Shown: in pieces, positions 1 through 10,849 of the stretch | How the letters are laid out: each line of letters starts with the position of its first letter | Numbering within the stretch: position 1 is the first letter of the stretch | NCBI GenBank assembly: GCA_030522415.1 | Contig: CM060105.1 | Location: forward strand, 15,619,277-15,683,276 | DNA length: 64,000 nucleotides | Direction of reading: 5' to 3' | Source: Channallabes apus | Lineage: Eukaryota; Chordata; Actinopteri; Siluriformes; Clariidae | Made by a program: the position numbers and the translations under genes | The notes under the pieces: generated by a model | What the model was told of the DNA's origin: nothing | The model's input: the letters and a program-made list of their open reading frames with translations, nothing else | Databases searched by the model: none

Positions 1-59
1 ATGAACATTTTACTTCTTTGCTGTTCGGGATTCCCAATACATTTTTTTATTAGTAGATG

Positions 60-480
60 CATCAAGCAGCCATAACATTAAACCCTAAAACATGATGACC
101 GGTATTTTGGAGGTTCCCCTTGTGCCACCAGACACAAGACCTCTAGAGGTGTGCTGTGGTGTCTGGAACTAAAAGGTGTGCGGCAGGATCCTTCGGGTGT
201 TGTGGGTTGAGGTGTGGGGACTCGGATCGAATTTAGAGCTTGTCCAGAGCATCCCATAGGAGTTCAGTTGGATTGGGATTTGGGGAGCGTGAAGGCTGTA
301 CCAGTGGCATTGAGCCCTTTGCCTGCCAGGCTCTATACATTCTAGGTATACTGATACCCTTCTATTGATTGTATGATTGGCTTTTCTGTGGGATTGGACC
401 GAACAGGCTGACCTTTGGACCATGCAGGCATAGATGTGCCTTGGTCCCCCATGATCCTGTCACCAGTTCAAAGTTTATAT
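60..480 (-). mobile_element. Internally deleted Tc1/mariner-like transposon relic
   Basis: On the minus strand one frame reads PNPNPTELLWDAL near 240-290, a decayed form of the Tc1 C-terminal motif SPDLNPIEHLWD that holds the last catalytic acid. Further upstream on the same strand (360-470) lies sequence like the second helix-turn-helix of the same transposase class. The catalytic core that should separate them is missing, so this is an internal-deletion derivative. No intact frame remains and the ends are not resolved. The superfamily is inferred from the motif; the exact family is unknown. Confidence 0.55.
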
Positions 481-1330
481 AATTGATAATCAATGTTAAT
501 GTTATGGCTGATTGGTATATGTTACCATTTAAGAGGTGGACATATTCATATTGTTTCTTCAGCAATGTATTAAACCTTTTTTAAATTCATGTTTTCAAAT
601 ATTTTATTAATTGCCTTCATTGCTTTAGTACCTGCTTATTTATAGCACAGTAATAGCTATAGGATTCCATTTTTAACAAGAGCTGTATTTATATATATAA
701 GGATATATTTTGTGCACTGTATTATATAGACTTGAAAATGATCATGCATTATTTTTAAACATTAACATCATATATTAAAAGATTACTAAAGCATTTACTA
801 GAGCTAAGTTATCATAATTTTTTAAAACAGAGATTAAGATAAATTTAGAACTCTCATGAAAGGCCACAGAGTGTTAAGCCACAGTGGGGTCGAGTTCCCC
901 AGTCTGATTGCTCAGAAGGTGTTGGGTCAGTTTCTATCTCATGTAAATCACAGGTTTATATTAATGCTCTTATTCTAATGGTATCAGTTTTGTATTAACT
1001 ATATTCCTAGCTGGATATGAGACCACACCCCATCATGTATTTCTATCCTCAAAGTCTCAAAAGTGTCTGATTCCTTAAATAATGCCCCATAGACAGTTGT
1101 ATTGAAAGGTTCCTCAACTAATGTTTGATGCTGCCATTTGTTCAAAATGTGCAAATAGATTCAAGAGTTTTAAACACCACCACCAATTATTAATTTGAAT
1201 GAGTCGCTCCAGTTTTTACATCCAAAAATATATAGTATTTTAATGAGAAGAAAAATTTATTGGACAAGTAAAATTCCACTTACTGTATAATTAGCTAAGT
1301 GTTTTGGTGCAGGATAACGCCTTTGGTATC
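480..1330. other. AT-rich non-coding stretch
   Basis: I see no coding frame, RNA gene or clear repeat here. The sequence is AT-rich with many short stops in all frames. Confidence 0.5.
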
Positions 1331-1338
1331 CAAGCGTT

Positions 1339-1715
1339 CTTCAGTGGGACTGACAGATACACAGGCCACACCTTCTTCACTGGGACTGACAGATACAGAA
1401 GCCACACCTACGTCAGTGGGACTGACCAGCACACAGGCCATGCCTACTTCAGTAAGAGAGGGGTAGGTCAGAGGTCAAGGCATTGGAACAACCAACTCAG
1501 CCAACACATAGCCACTGTTGGGCCCTTGAGCAAGGCCCTTAATCCTCAACTGCTCCGATGTATAATGAGATAAAAATTTAAGTTGCACTGGATAAGGGTG
1601 TCTGCCGTAAATGTATATGAGAGACACACAGGCCTTTTTCACTGGGACTGAGAGACACACAGGCCACACCTCCTTCACTGGGACTGACAGATACAGATGC
1701 CATGCCTTCCGTACT
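1339..1715 (+). repeat. 36-bp minisatellite split by a SINE fragment
   Basis: Units of about 36 bp built on the core TTCACTGGGACTGACAGA followed by an AGGCCACACC-type end occur three times at 1339-1450 and twice more at 1630-1710. Between them, about 1500-1620, is the 3' part of a teleost SINE-like repeat (GGGCCCTTGAGCAAGGCCC, then the GGATAAGGGTGTCTGCC tail). The interruption with matching units on both sides implies insertion of the SINE into an existing array. Confidence 0.65.
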
Positions 1716-1719
1716 GAAA

Positions 1720-2438
1720 AAGAGAATAAGAAAAAAAATTGCTAAGTAAAAGTAATAGTGTGAAAAAAAAACTGTGAGAGTTGTCACACAAGCATCCACA
1801 TCCATTCAGTCCAGACTTCTCTTTATCAGTTATTCCCATTCACATGCTGTTTTGAAGCAAGGCAGATGTATGACAGGTGCATGATTCATTTATTTTTCAC
1901 ATCACTAGTATCCAGAGTTATTGTCGCTTTTAGAGTCTTTGTGCGATGCAGTGTCTCACTTCCATTCACTTTAATTTTCTGCTTTTATTTTATACCTTTT
2001 CCTTCTGACTCAGTATGCTTTTATCTCCTGCGTCACCAGGGGAGTGCAGAGAAGCAGAAAACCTGCATTATAGTCCTCACTTGGTGGCTTGTCTGACCTG
2101 TAGTTCAGAACCCATTAACAATCAGATCAAGTCAGAACTCATTCCATGTTCTATAGCAAACAGCTGCACAGCCAGGAATAATGCTTCCCTTGGCATCAAC
2201 ACTTTAACACCAGCTACCCAAAATATGACTCATCCATGAGACTGGCTGGATTATAGCTTTCAATTCTGCATGCATGAATCCTGGTCTAGATTTAGTATAT
2301 TGTTTATGTTGCCTGTTGCCTAGTTTCTGCATCTGATCTCTTGCGTATACTTTTTATGGTTACAAGCTTAAGCTTCCATGTGCCAGTGTGAATTGGAGTA
2401 AATTTTCCTCTTTATCTCAAAGTAAGGAGCATTTGATT
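1720..2438. other. Non-coding stretch, nothing recognised
   Basis: Short open frames at 1866-2240 lack family features, splice context or codon structure that would support a gene. Confidence 0.45.
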
Positions 2439-2464
2439 ATCCATCCATCCATCCATCCATCCAT
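2439..2464. repeat. (ATCC)n microsatellite
   Basis: Six uninterrupted ATCC units. Such tracts often mark the 3' end of fish SINE/LINE insertions. Confidence 0.8.
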
Positions 2465-2599
2465 TTTCAATTTCTGACATTTAACCCTAGAAAACATTAC
2501 CTGTCTTAGTTCAGTTATGATGACTACTTTAAGAATTCAATGAATTGTCTGTTATTTCTTTCATCACATTTCAGTAGGTCAGAGATTTACAGTTAATAT

Positions 2600-3605
2600 T
2601 TAGTAATATTGTCCTTAAATTGTTTAACCTGGGTCAAATGATTTGGGTAGCCTTCCACAAGCTTCTCACACTAAGTTGCTAGAAATTTAGCCCATTCCTC
2701 CAGGCAGAGCTGGTGTAACTGGGTCAGGTTTGTAGGCCTCCTTGTTTGCACACACTTTATTAGTTCTGGCCACAGATGTTCTATCGGATTGAGGTCAGGG
2801 CTATGGGGTGGACACTCCAATACCTTGACTTTATTGTCCTTGATCCATTTTGCCGATCTGGTACCTCGGCATATGAAAATAATCCACTCCCGAAGATTAC
2901 CAATATTACCCATTTCCAACACTATAGTCATATTTTTACATATGAAAATTATCAAAATATTTGGTAAAATGTTTATAAAAAATACATATTAAACCTCACT
3001 TAACCTTAATTTATTATATCTCTTGGGATTGTATTGTTGTATATTGTTATAACTTCACTAAATCTCGCAAAAAATGCAAAAAAAACCCAAAAACTTAACT
3101 CGCTTTGCTTGGCTGTCCATTGATTCAACAAGTTTTGAATTGCTCCCGGGCATATTAGCAGCCTAGCCAGTGTTCAGCTTGCCTCGGTTTGTTCACTTAT
3201 CTGCAAAAAAATGCACAATATTTTTGCAAAAAGAAGAGAATTCATGAAGTTGGGTGTTTGCTGAGGTTCAACTGTATTTTCTAAAATGCACCAGTCCCAC
3301 AGGGAGCAAATCACCCTCACAACATGATGCTCCCACACCTGAGCTTCACGGTTAGGATGGTATTCTTCAGCATGCAAGCCTCCCCTTTTTTTCCCCACAT
3401 ACACTCATGGTAATTATGGGGAAACCAGACCTTCCTGATGTGTAAGCTGATTTCTTTTATTTTTACCATAATGTCAGACAAAGAGGCACTGAGTTTGAAG
3501 GTAGGCCTTAAAGTACCTCCAAACGTACACCTCCAGCTGACTCAAACAATGCCAAGAAGCCTATCAGACACTTCCATGATTAAAGGTACAGTCAACTGAG
3601 TTTAT
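2600..3605 (-). mobile_element. Degenerate Tc1-family transposon
   Basis: The minus strand at 2671-2850 encodes the transposase C-terminus with an intact SPDLNPIEHLW motif, followed by sequence matching the usual last 50 residues. Plus-strand text at 3260-3440 corresponds to the catalytic middle (the codons for the HHVVRV..LWDWC stretch), and 3480-3600 matches the N-terminal and 5' flank of the same element. Between 2870 and 3260 the sequence does not fit, indicating an insertion or loss. The copy is inactive: several stops and missing catalytic segments. Confidence 0.75.
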
Positions 3606-4258
3606 TTAATGTTTTCTTTCTTTCGCAGTTTTTTTCAGCCATAGCATCTTGCTGCTGATTCAGAACTTAAGATGAGTGTCAGTTTCAGCTCCTCCGATCA
3701 ATAATCTGCCCCTGTCACCGTTTAAACAATCAGCCATTTATGTTTGGGATTTCTCATCCAATCAATCAAGTATTCGCCGTGACAGCATGTCCAATGGTAG
3801 AGCTTGCTGAGAGATAAACCTCGGCTGTGTCTTATAACAGGCTCCTTGTTCTCTCGGTAGTCTCGCAGATGCTACACACAGCTGTGAGAGTGCTATCTGT
3901 GCTGGGAGAAAACACTCCTTTCCTACTCATCACTCACTCTTTGTATCACAAATTATATTGCCTTGTTAACACATAGAAATATTTTCAGACTACACATACA
4001 AAAAATTTATTACTATAGTACATATATTAATATACAATAGCATTACTGTAGTACTACATACATTCCCATGGTATAGGCACCATAGGACTTTATAGTGTAT
4101 GAAGGTAGGTACTATGGCACTTCAATGGATACATTTGGTAAACCTATGGTGCATGCCACAAAACTTTGGTGAATATAGTGTTATTTATTGGGTGCCACAG
4201 TAGCTATCAAAGTTTAGCAGGTGTCTAATATATGTGTGTACATACTATACCATATTCC
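3605..4258. other. Mostly unique non-coding sequence
   Basis: 3660-3960 is of higher complexity than its surroundings and carries no repeat that I recognise. No coding frame is supported. From about 4000 the sequence becomes rich in ATGGTAC/GTACCAT words. Confidence 0.4.
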
Positions 4259-4740
4259 ATCCATCCATCCATTTTCTTCCGCTTATCCGAGGTCGGGTCG
4301 CGGGGGCAGCAGCTTCAGCAGGGATGCCCTGCTGGTATGGTGCTGGTGGTAGATACCATATTAACATATTAACCTTCTACAGTACCTGTAGAACAAATTT
4401 TTGACACTATCCTGGTATGTGCTCCATTGTACCAACTACAGAACCTGGTAGAATAATGTTCCATACTATAGTACGACAATTGCACCAAAATATTATTCAT
4501 GGTAGAATCATGTATGATATAGTGCAGCAAATAAGTATCATGGTACTGTCAAAAATACCATGGTAATATATACCATGGTCCCGTTGTCTGGAGCAGCCGA
4601 AAGACCAACAACAACAACTACAGTATATACCATGGTCCATGTACAGTACCATCAGATTATCAGAATGCCTACTGTATACTGTGGTAAAATTTCTTACGGT
4701 ATTGGTTTTGTAATTCTTTGACGATTTCTTCATACTCATA
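4000..4740. repeat. Degenerate CCATGGTA-rich region
   Basis: Words such as TACCATGGTA, ACCATGGTCC and GTACCAT recur many times in both orientations, giving quasi-palindromic sequence. It looks like a decayed tandem or foldback repeat. Confidence 0.45.
4257..4345 (+). repeat. Short interspersed repeat fragment
   Basis: (CCAT)n is followed by TTTTCTTCCGCTTATCCGAG and a GGTCGCGGGGGCAGCAG stretch, a combination common at the ends of fish retroposons. Only a fragment is present. Confidence 0.5.
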
Positions 4741-4744
4741 AGAG

Positions 4745-5225
4745 ATAAAAATTTTGTGTTGGAAAAAGTTTAATAGCTTTGGTACATTTCCTTAAACATT
4801 TTTTAAACAATAAAATATTTAAATGCTTTGCCACATCAGTTACTATACTGTTAGGTGCTGAAGTGCCATAGTACCTACCTACTGTTAGGTTCTTTATTAC
4901 AGTAGTATAAAATCTATGCATTTGATACACTAAATGACAATGATAATGATTCATTGTATATTTCACTTCACTTCATGTTCGTGTATTTTATCCACTTTAC
5001 ATTACGCAACCACACACCACATACAATACCTCCACTGATGTCCTTACATGTAGACTTCTCATCCTATTTTGCCTTTCCTAAAGTGTGAATCGTCTGTTCT
5101 GCTAGCAGATAATTTAGCTTATTTTGCTTATACTGTAGTTTCTTTCATTATATTCATTTTATTTAAACTATTGCTTTACTATGATTATTATTCGCCTAAC
5201 ACACAGTATGACTGCAGATCAATCC
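4745..5225. other. Non-coding stretch, nothing recognised
   Basis: AT-rich sequence without supported genes. Confidence 0.4.
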
Positions 5226-5234
5226 CTGCTATCC

Positions 5235-5475
5235 ATTATCACCCAAATGAGGTTCCCTGTAGATTCTGGCTCCTTTCAAGGTTTCTTCCTATTGCCAGAG
5301 TTTTTTCTTGCCACCGTCGCTCTTGGCTTGCCCATCAGGGACTAACTGATCATTTTGATTCATCCACATTCTCTTATATTTCATACACATTTCCATTTTT
5401 TTATTGTGTAACGCTGCTTTGTGACAACGACCATAGTTCAAAGCACTATACAAATAAAATTTTATTTAATTGAAT
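5235..5475 (+). repeat. Teleost interspersed repeat, 3' end
   Basis: The plus strand carries the hallmarks of a widespread fish repeat: CTTTCAAGGTTTCTTCC, a TTTTTTCTTGCCACCGTCGC box, a GCTTTGTGACAACGACCAT box and a terminal CACTATACAAATAAAATTTT with ATTGAATT. The same 3' end is seen at 43960-44087 and, inverted, at 26610-27530. The open frame spanning it is not a gene. Confidence 0.65.
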
Positions 5476-5527
5476 TAAACAAGAGATTTATACTTATATT
5501 TGGTTTTGTATTATCTTATATTGGCTG

Positions 5528-5845
5528 TACAGTAGATTAATAGTTAGCACTGTCACCTTGCACCTCCAGGTCCTGGGTTTGATTCCTGCATTGAGTCTGT
5601 GTACATGGAGTTTGCATGTTCTCCTTGCATTTCTTGGGTTTTCTCTGGGTTCTCCAGTTTCCTCCCACAGTCCAAAGTCATGCAGATTAGGCTAATTGGT
5701 GTTCCCAAATTGCCTGGAGTGTATGAATAAACATGTGAATGTTGACCGGAGGCAAAATGGCAATACAATAAATAAATACAATGTTTCCTATTGGCCTCCA
5801 CTGTCCCTGGTTGGACTACCGAAGTTCTTAGATGGATGGATGGAT
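5528..5845 (+). mobile_element. tRNA-derived SINE, DANA/mermaid-like
   Basis: It starts with a tRNA-like head (GTTAGCACTGTCACC, then GGTCCTGGGTTTGATTCC as B-box), continues with the conserved body (GGAGTTTGCATGTTCTCC, CCTCCCACAGTCCAAAG, ATGCAGATTAGGCTAATTGG) and ends in (ATGG)n. This head/body/tail order matches the DANA/mermaid class of fish SINEs. Copies with the same body lie at 22262-22655, 24972-25255, 32060-32440, 32650-32935 and elsewhere. Confidence 0.7.
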
Positions 5846-5849
5846 TATC

Positions 5850-6900
5850 TTATACTATGAAAATTCAAAAAATATATATAATTTTGACTGCTCAAGTTTA
5901 TTTGACTCATGATATTTTCACTTATCTCTAAGAATGCAGTGTAGATAATTTACTCCAAATTATAAATGTGTGATTAAAACGATTCCATGAATAGGTTTGT
6001 GAAAGTGAGATATAACATTGTCCCCAGACTACTACTTCTACTACTACTACTACTACTACACGTTTTTGTCAGTCATACCTATCCAACTCCTTGTTATTCT
6101 CACAAACCATTGAAATTCAGTCTAAAAGCATTGCAATCATAATTATTTGAGCACTAATGCGTTGCTGTAGCAACTGAAGACAAATGTGCTTAGTGTCCGC
6201 TATAAAGTTTCATTTGAAGACTCAATAGAGAAAAACTGTAAAAAGTTACCCGCAGCCTGTAAACACAAAATCAATTTCCCAGAATCATTCTCCAAACAAT
6301 GAACAAGTTGTCTCACATGATCAGTCACATGAGCCACGAATTTGCTTTCTAATCACATGCACAAATCTTTTCCTAATACACAACACAAATATCATCTTTA
6401 AATTCAGGAGTGCTAACCTTTATTCCGATATCTCACCGGTCTCTTGTATATGCAGTCCATTCATTATTACTGATCATTTAAAATATTCAAAACAAAAATA
6501 AATTAATAAATAAATAAATAAATAAATAAACAAACAAACAAATTACTTCATCATTTGACAAGTTTGTCTTTATACCTTTCTATAGAATTCCTTATATAGA
6601 ATGGTGCATTACGCTGAATCATTATTTGGACCAGTTATACTGTATTTTGTTTCATTATGGCGATTCACATTACTACTTTTGAACAGCACTGGACTTTAAA
6701 CAGAATAGATATCATTTATGCAGCTGTCAAATGTCACGTGCTGCCTGCAGCTAAATACTTTGCATAAATGCATGAGATTGGATGCAACAGATAAGAAACA
6801 GTAGCTCCTACAGCTGTAGTTCCTGTTGTTTAAAACTAACATCAAACCTGCTTCTTTCATTAGATATAGGTTTAAATCCAGCCTGAAGTTCTTTTTTTAT
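5850..6900. other. AT-rich non-coding stretch with simple repeats
   Basis: Contains a short (CTA)n tract near 6030-6058 and (AAAT)n followed by (CAAA)n at 6497-6542. No gene seen. Confidence 0.5.
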
Positions 6901-7483
6901 CAAGGAGAGTACCTTAACTTTACCCTTTTAGTTCCTTTTTCAGTACATGGTACGTTTTTTTAGCCTCCCGTATCCCTTCTTGTGGATCACATCTGATTTC
7001 TGCATGTTTTTGTTCCTTCTTCAGCAAAATATGGCACCATGCTTTCAGGTCTCTTTTAGCATGATCACTTTGCCTTACAGACTTTCCCATGGTAAAATAA
7101 TTCTGTTTTATTGCAAAAAGCTTCATTTCAACAAGAATTGTAATTATGAAATAGATTTTTTTTAAATAGCATTATGCATAACGTGTTTATTAAGGTTACG
7201 TTAAATTGAACCCCTTCCATATAAGTGCAAGTGAAATAATTAATAAATCTTAATACAAACCTGCGAGTTGTCTTGCTGCTAAAGCTCCTATCAAAGCTGC
7301 TGTTATAAGAAAAAAAAAAGAAACATCTCTTTCTCCGTGAGAAACAAGAAATCAGAACAGCATTTTTATCCCAATCCTTTAAATCTTTACTAATTTAGCT
7401 TTAACTCTATTTTATAGAGCTATAAGAATGTTAAAATAGTTATTTATGTACTAATTATACCAACTCCATCTTTCCTTTCACTT

Positions 7484-7740
7484 TAAATCAAATCAAATCA
7501 ACATACACAGTCGTACACAGTACGATATGCAGTGAAATGCTTATACGACCACCAGTGACCTTAAAAAATAAAAGCTTATAGATTAGAAATAAATATGAAT
7601 AAAAATAAATACAGTAGAAAATAAATGTAACTAAAAAATAAAATTATACTGTACAAATAAGGACATTCACAATATAGCAAAATATAGAAAATATACGGGA
7701 AAAAAATTTAATTTATAGAAATTTAGTATAAAGAAAGAAA
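7484..7740 (-). mobile_element. LINE 3' end, same family type as the LINE at 36.9-40.3 kb
   Basis: Read on the minus strand, it contains AAGGTCACTGGTGGTCGTAT, then GCATTTCACTGCATATCG, GTGTACGACTGTGTATG and a (GATTT)n-type tail. The LINE at 36.9-40.3 kb has the same order just before its (TTTGAA)n tail. Only the 3' untranslated end is present, a typical 5'-truncated insertion. Confidence 0.65.
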
Positions 7741-7803
7741 GTTACTGGGGGTGTGCAAATATGCATGAAAAGTGTCTTGTTAAAGTGTCTTGTGTCTTGT
7801 GCA

Positions 7804-8789
7804 TGTGAGGGTTGCCCACTAGAGGGCAGTGTTTTTACTTTGTAGTTTTGGTTCCTAGACTCAGTTTCCCAGAAGCCTCCTCGGTCAGGTGACATGGATA
7901 CTCACCTGAACTGAGGAGGCTCATTAGCACTTTTATAAATACCTGTTTGTTCTGGGAAACTGGGTCGAGCATTAATTTCTGTTATGTGGGTTTTGTTTCC
8001 TTGTTTTAGTTTGATTTCATGATAGTTGGCTTTTGGTTTCAGGAGCACTTTAAGTTAAGTTTGTATTTGCTTTGATTTAGTTTATGTCTCTTTGTCTCTG
8101 TGTCTCCTAGCAGGATTAGCCTCTAGGAGAATTAGCCTTTTGTGTTTACCCTTTTGTGTAAGTAACCCCCATTGCATGTTTAGCTAGTAGTCTGTTTCAA
8201 TACTAATGAGGGTGATACTAACATGTCTAGATCTTAGTCTGTCTAGTCTTCGTGTCGGTCTAGTCTCATTGTCTGCTTAGCTCTTAGTCTGTTTAGGTAC
8301 TAACATCTTTAGCCACTAACCTTTAGAGTTCTTAGTCTGTTTCATACCTAGTCTGCTGTGTACCTTGTCTGTTAATTCCCTTGTGTCTCAGGCTACTGGC
8401 TGGTGTAGCCATTAGTCTGATTAGCTATGAGCTAGCTTAGCAGCTAATGTGCAGCTCAGCCAATAGACCTAGCCAAGCCTGTCTTGTGTTTGTTTATCCC
8501 TTGCATGTGTAGTCCCTTGTGTTTAGTCCTCTAGTCTGTTTAGTGTGTCTTGTCTCGTCCAGTTTGTATCCCCATGTCTGTATTGTATTAGTTGTGCAAT
8601 CCCTAGTCTGATGTCTAAGTGTTTGAGTTCTGTTTGTATTCTGCTCCAAAGTTCATGCCAACTTCCTTATTTCATGTTTTGTTCATGTTTTCATTTTATT
8701 ATTAAAGACTCTTTGCGTTTCACTGCATCCCCTCTGCATCTATGCCTCAACACCAAGCCCACAGTCCAACACCATAGCAGAACGTGACA
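7804..8789 (+). repeat. 5' LTR
   Basis: TATA box TATAAATA at 7934-7941. The predicted RNA start is about 29 bp further, at GGTCGAGCATT (7963-7973). A long R/U5 region rich in TTAGTCTG and CTAGTCT words follows, then a candidate ATTAAA poly(A) signal near 8702, then the terminal TGACA. Confidence 0.88.
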
Positions 8790-8801
8790 GAATGCTCGAC
8801 C
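8790..8801 (+). promoter_or_regulatory. Putative self-primer binding site
   Basis: GAATGCTCGACC directly follows the 5' LTR. Bases 8791-8801 are the exact reverse complement of 7963-7973 in the LTR, the predicted first bases of the transcript. No match to a tRNA 3' end (which would begin TGG) is seen. Confidence 0.65.
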
Positions 8802-8891
8802 TTACAAGAGGCATAGCAGAGGGGCCCCCCCGGGAGAAAATTTTGGGGGGGGGCTGGGACTATAACACCTGGGCAAGCTGACCAGGGATAA

Positions 8892-9860
8892 TCAGCTTGC
8901 CCCACGTCAAAACAGGGGACTGAACTGGAGGTGAGGGGGCCTCAGTGGAGGCTCCAGTTTCGCCAGCGGGCCTCAGTGGAGGCTCCAGTTTCGCCAGCGG
9001 GCCTCAGTGGAGGCTCCAGTTTCGCCAGCGGGCCTCAGTGGAGGCTCCAGTTCTCCAGCGCGCCTCACGGGAGGCTCCAGTTCTCCAGCGCGCCTCACGG
9101 GAGGCTCCAGTTCTCCAGCGCGCCTCACGGGAGGCTCCAGTTCTCCAGCGCGCCTCACGGGAGGCTCCAGTTCTCCAGCGCGCCTCACGGGAGGCTCCAG
9201 TTCTCCAGCGCGCCTCAGGGGAGGCTTCAGTTCCGCCAGCGCGCCGCAGGGGCGTCTTCATGTCCCCAGAGCCCAGCCAGGACCTCGCCAGGGAAAACCC
9301 TCACCACGCTCTCTAGCTTCATTCACAGCGGTGACAGCGACCCGCCACCGCCAGACTTCGAGAGCGTGCTTCCATCACCACCCGGTGTCAAAGGAGGCCA
9401 GAGTACTGCAGAGGCCGCCCGGCGTGAGGACAACACAGGGCTGCATCGGCCGCCCGACTTGGAGGGCGATTCAGTGCTGCAGCCATCGCTCCACCGGCAA
9501 GAGCGACACAGCACTGCCTCCAACGCCCGGCCTACACCAGCGATCCGGCACTGCCTCCGCCGCCCGGCCTACGGCATCGGCCCAGTGCTGCCTCCGCCAC
9601 CCGACGACGTCATGAGCTCACCGCCGCTCAGCCCCGAGGACGAGCCATTGCTGCCTCCGCCACCCAGCCTCGGGTGCAGGCCGCTGCTGCACCCGGTGCC
9701 TGGCTTCGGCGGCAATTCAAGCTCGCCCACCCTCCCACCCACTTTGGGGAGCCTGCTCGTCGGCGTCGCAGTCGGGTGGAATGACCCGGGACATGGGGAA
9801 GGGTACCCCGGACCTCCGTTAGCGCTCCGGAGGAGCGTTTTTAAGGGGGGGGTACTGTGA
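8892..9860 (+). CDS. Repeat-rich open frame of the LTR element
   Basis: This frame is open from just after a TAA at 8889 to a stop at the start of the 3' LTR, but it has no ATG near its beginning, so translation is unproven. The first part is made of tandem units: about four of 31 bp (CCTCAGTGG..TTTCGCCAGCGGG type), then six of 30 bp (CCTCACGGG..TTCTCCAGCGCG type). The second part would encode a proline-rich segment with DPPPPDFE, LPPPPDD and LLPPPPS motifs. No retroviral-type enzyme or zinc knuckle is present. Other frames are also open across the 30-bp units, so openness alone is weak evidence. It may be a relic gag spacer or non-coding. Confidence 0.4.
   Translation, partial: SACPTSKQGTELEVRGPQWRLQFRQRASVEAPVSPAGLSGGSSFASGPQWRLQFSSAPHGRLQFSSAPHGRLQFSSAPHGRLQFSSAPHGRLQFSSAPHGRLQFSSAPQGRLQFRQRAAGASSCPQSPARTSPGKTLTTLSSFIHSGDSDPPPPDFESVLPSPPGVKGGQSTAEAARREDNTGLHRPPDLEGDSVLQPSLHRQERHSTASNARPTPAIRHCLRRPAYGIGPVLPPPPDDVMSSPPLSPEDEPLLPPPPSLGCRPLLHPVPGFGGNSSSPTLPPTLGSLLVGVAVGWNDPGHGEGYPGPPLALRRSVFKGGVL
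8930..9240 (+). repeat. 30/31-bp tandem repeats inside the LTR element
   Basis: Two related unit types share the core AGGCTCCAGTT. The 31-bp units rotate the reading frame at each step; the 30-bp units keep it. No two units differ by more than a few bases within a type. Confidence 0.85.
9843..9852 (+). promoter_or_regulatory. Polypurine tract
   Basis: AAGGGGGGGG lies 3 nt upstream of the 3' LTR, the expected place for plus-strand priming. Confidence 0.7.
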
Positions 9861-10841
9861 GGGTTGCCCACTAGAGGGCAGTGTTTTTACTTTGTAGTTT
9901 TGGTTCCTAGACTCAGTTTCCCAGAAGCCTCCTCGGTCAGGTGACATGGATACTCACCTGAACTGAGGAGGCTCATTAGCACTTTTATAAATACCTGTTT
10001 GTTCTGGGAAACTGGGTCGAGCATTAATTTCTGTTATGTGGGTTTTGTTTCCTTGTTTTAGTTTGATTTCATGATAGTTGGCTTTTGGTTTCAGGAGCAC
10101 TTTAAGTTAAGTTTGTATTTGCTTTGATTTAGTTTATGTCTCTTTGTCTCTGTGTCTCCTAGCAGGATTAGCCTCTAGGAGAATTAGCCTTTTGTGTTTA
10201 CCCTTTTGTGTAAGTAACCCCCATTGCATGTTTAGCTAGTAGTCTGTTTCAATACTAATGAGGGTGATACTAACATGTCTAGATCTTAGTCTGTCTAGTC
10301 TTCGTGTCGGTCTAGTCTCATTGTCTGCTTAGCTCTTAGTCTGTTTAGGTACTAACATCTTTAGCCACTAACCTTTAGAGTTCTTAGTCTGTTTCATACC
10401 TAGTCTGCTGTGTACCTTGTCTGTTAATTCCCTTGTGTCTCAGGCTACTGGCTGGTGTAGCCATTAGTCTGATTAGCTATGAGCTAGCTTAGCAGCTAAT
10501 GTGCAGCTCAGCCAATAGACCTAGCCAAGCCTGTCTTGTGTTTGTTTATCCCTTGCATGTGTAGTCCCTTGTGTTTAGTCCTCTAGTCTGTTTAGTGTGT
10601 CTTGTCTCGTCCAGTTTGTATCCCCATGTCTGTATTGTATTAGTTGTGCAATCCCTAGTCTGATGTCTAAGTGTTTGAGTTCTGTTTGTATTCTGCTCCA
10701 AAGTTCATGCCAACTTCCTTATTTCATGTTTTGTTCATGTTTTCATTTTATTATTAAAGACTCTTTGCGTTTCACTGCATCCCCTCTGCATCTATGCCTC
10801 AACACCAAGCCCACAGTCCAACACCATAGCAGAACGTGACA
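9856..10841 (+). repeat. 3' LTR
   Basis: Same length and, on reading, same sequence as the 5' LTR; followed by the GTGCA duplication. Confidence 0.88.
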
Positions 10842-10849
10842 GTGCAATG

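Larger units (their letters stand above)
7804..10841 (+). mobile_element. Complete non-autonomous LTR retrotransposon
   Basis: Two direct repeats of 986 bp (7804-8789 and 9856-10841), each starting TGTGAGGG and ending CGTGACA, enclose 1,066 bp. The target-site duplication GTGCA is at 7799-7803 and 10842-10846. Reading both LTRs side by side I found no difference, so the insertion is young. A polypurine tract lies 3 nt before the 3' LTR. No protease, reverse transcriptase or integrase is encoded, so movement must depend on proteins supplied in trans. The primer site is complementary to the element's own predicted 5' RNA end, pointing to the Tf1/sushi group of Ty3/gypsy elements (inference). 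Confidence 0.9.

Noticed and set aside
1304..1573. 89-codon open frame with TDRYTGH-like repeats
   Set aside because: It is the minisatellite read in one frame, running into a SINE; no start or splice context.
5069..5473. 134-codon open frame
   Set aside because: Its second half is a widespread interspersed repeat; no domain or gene structure.
6920..7300. Minus-strand 68-codon frame and a 39-nt acceptor/donor-bounded segment (ALIGALAARQLA)
   Set aside because: Could be exons, but no further exon, signal or family could be linked; too little support for a gene.
8545..8787. 80-codon open frame, repeated at 10597-10839
   Set aside because: It lies within the LTRs, which explains the exact duplication.
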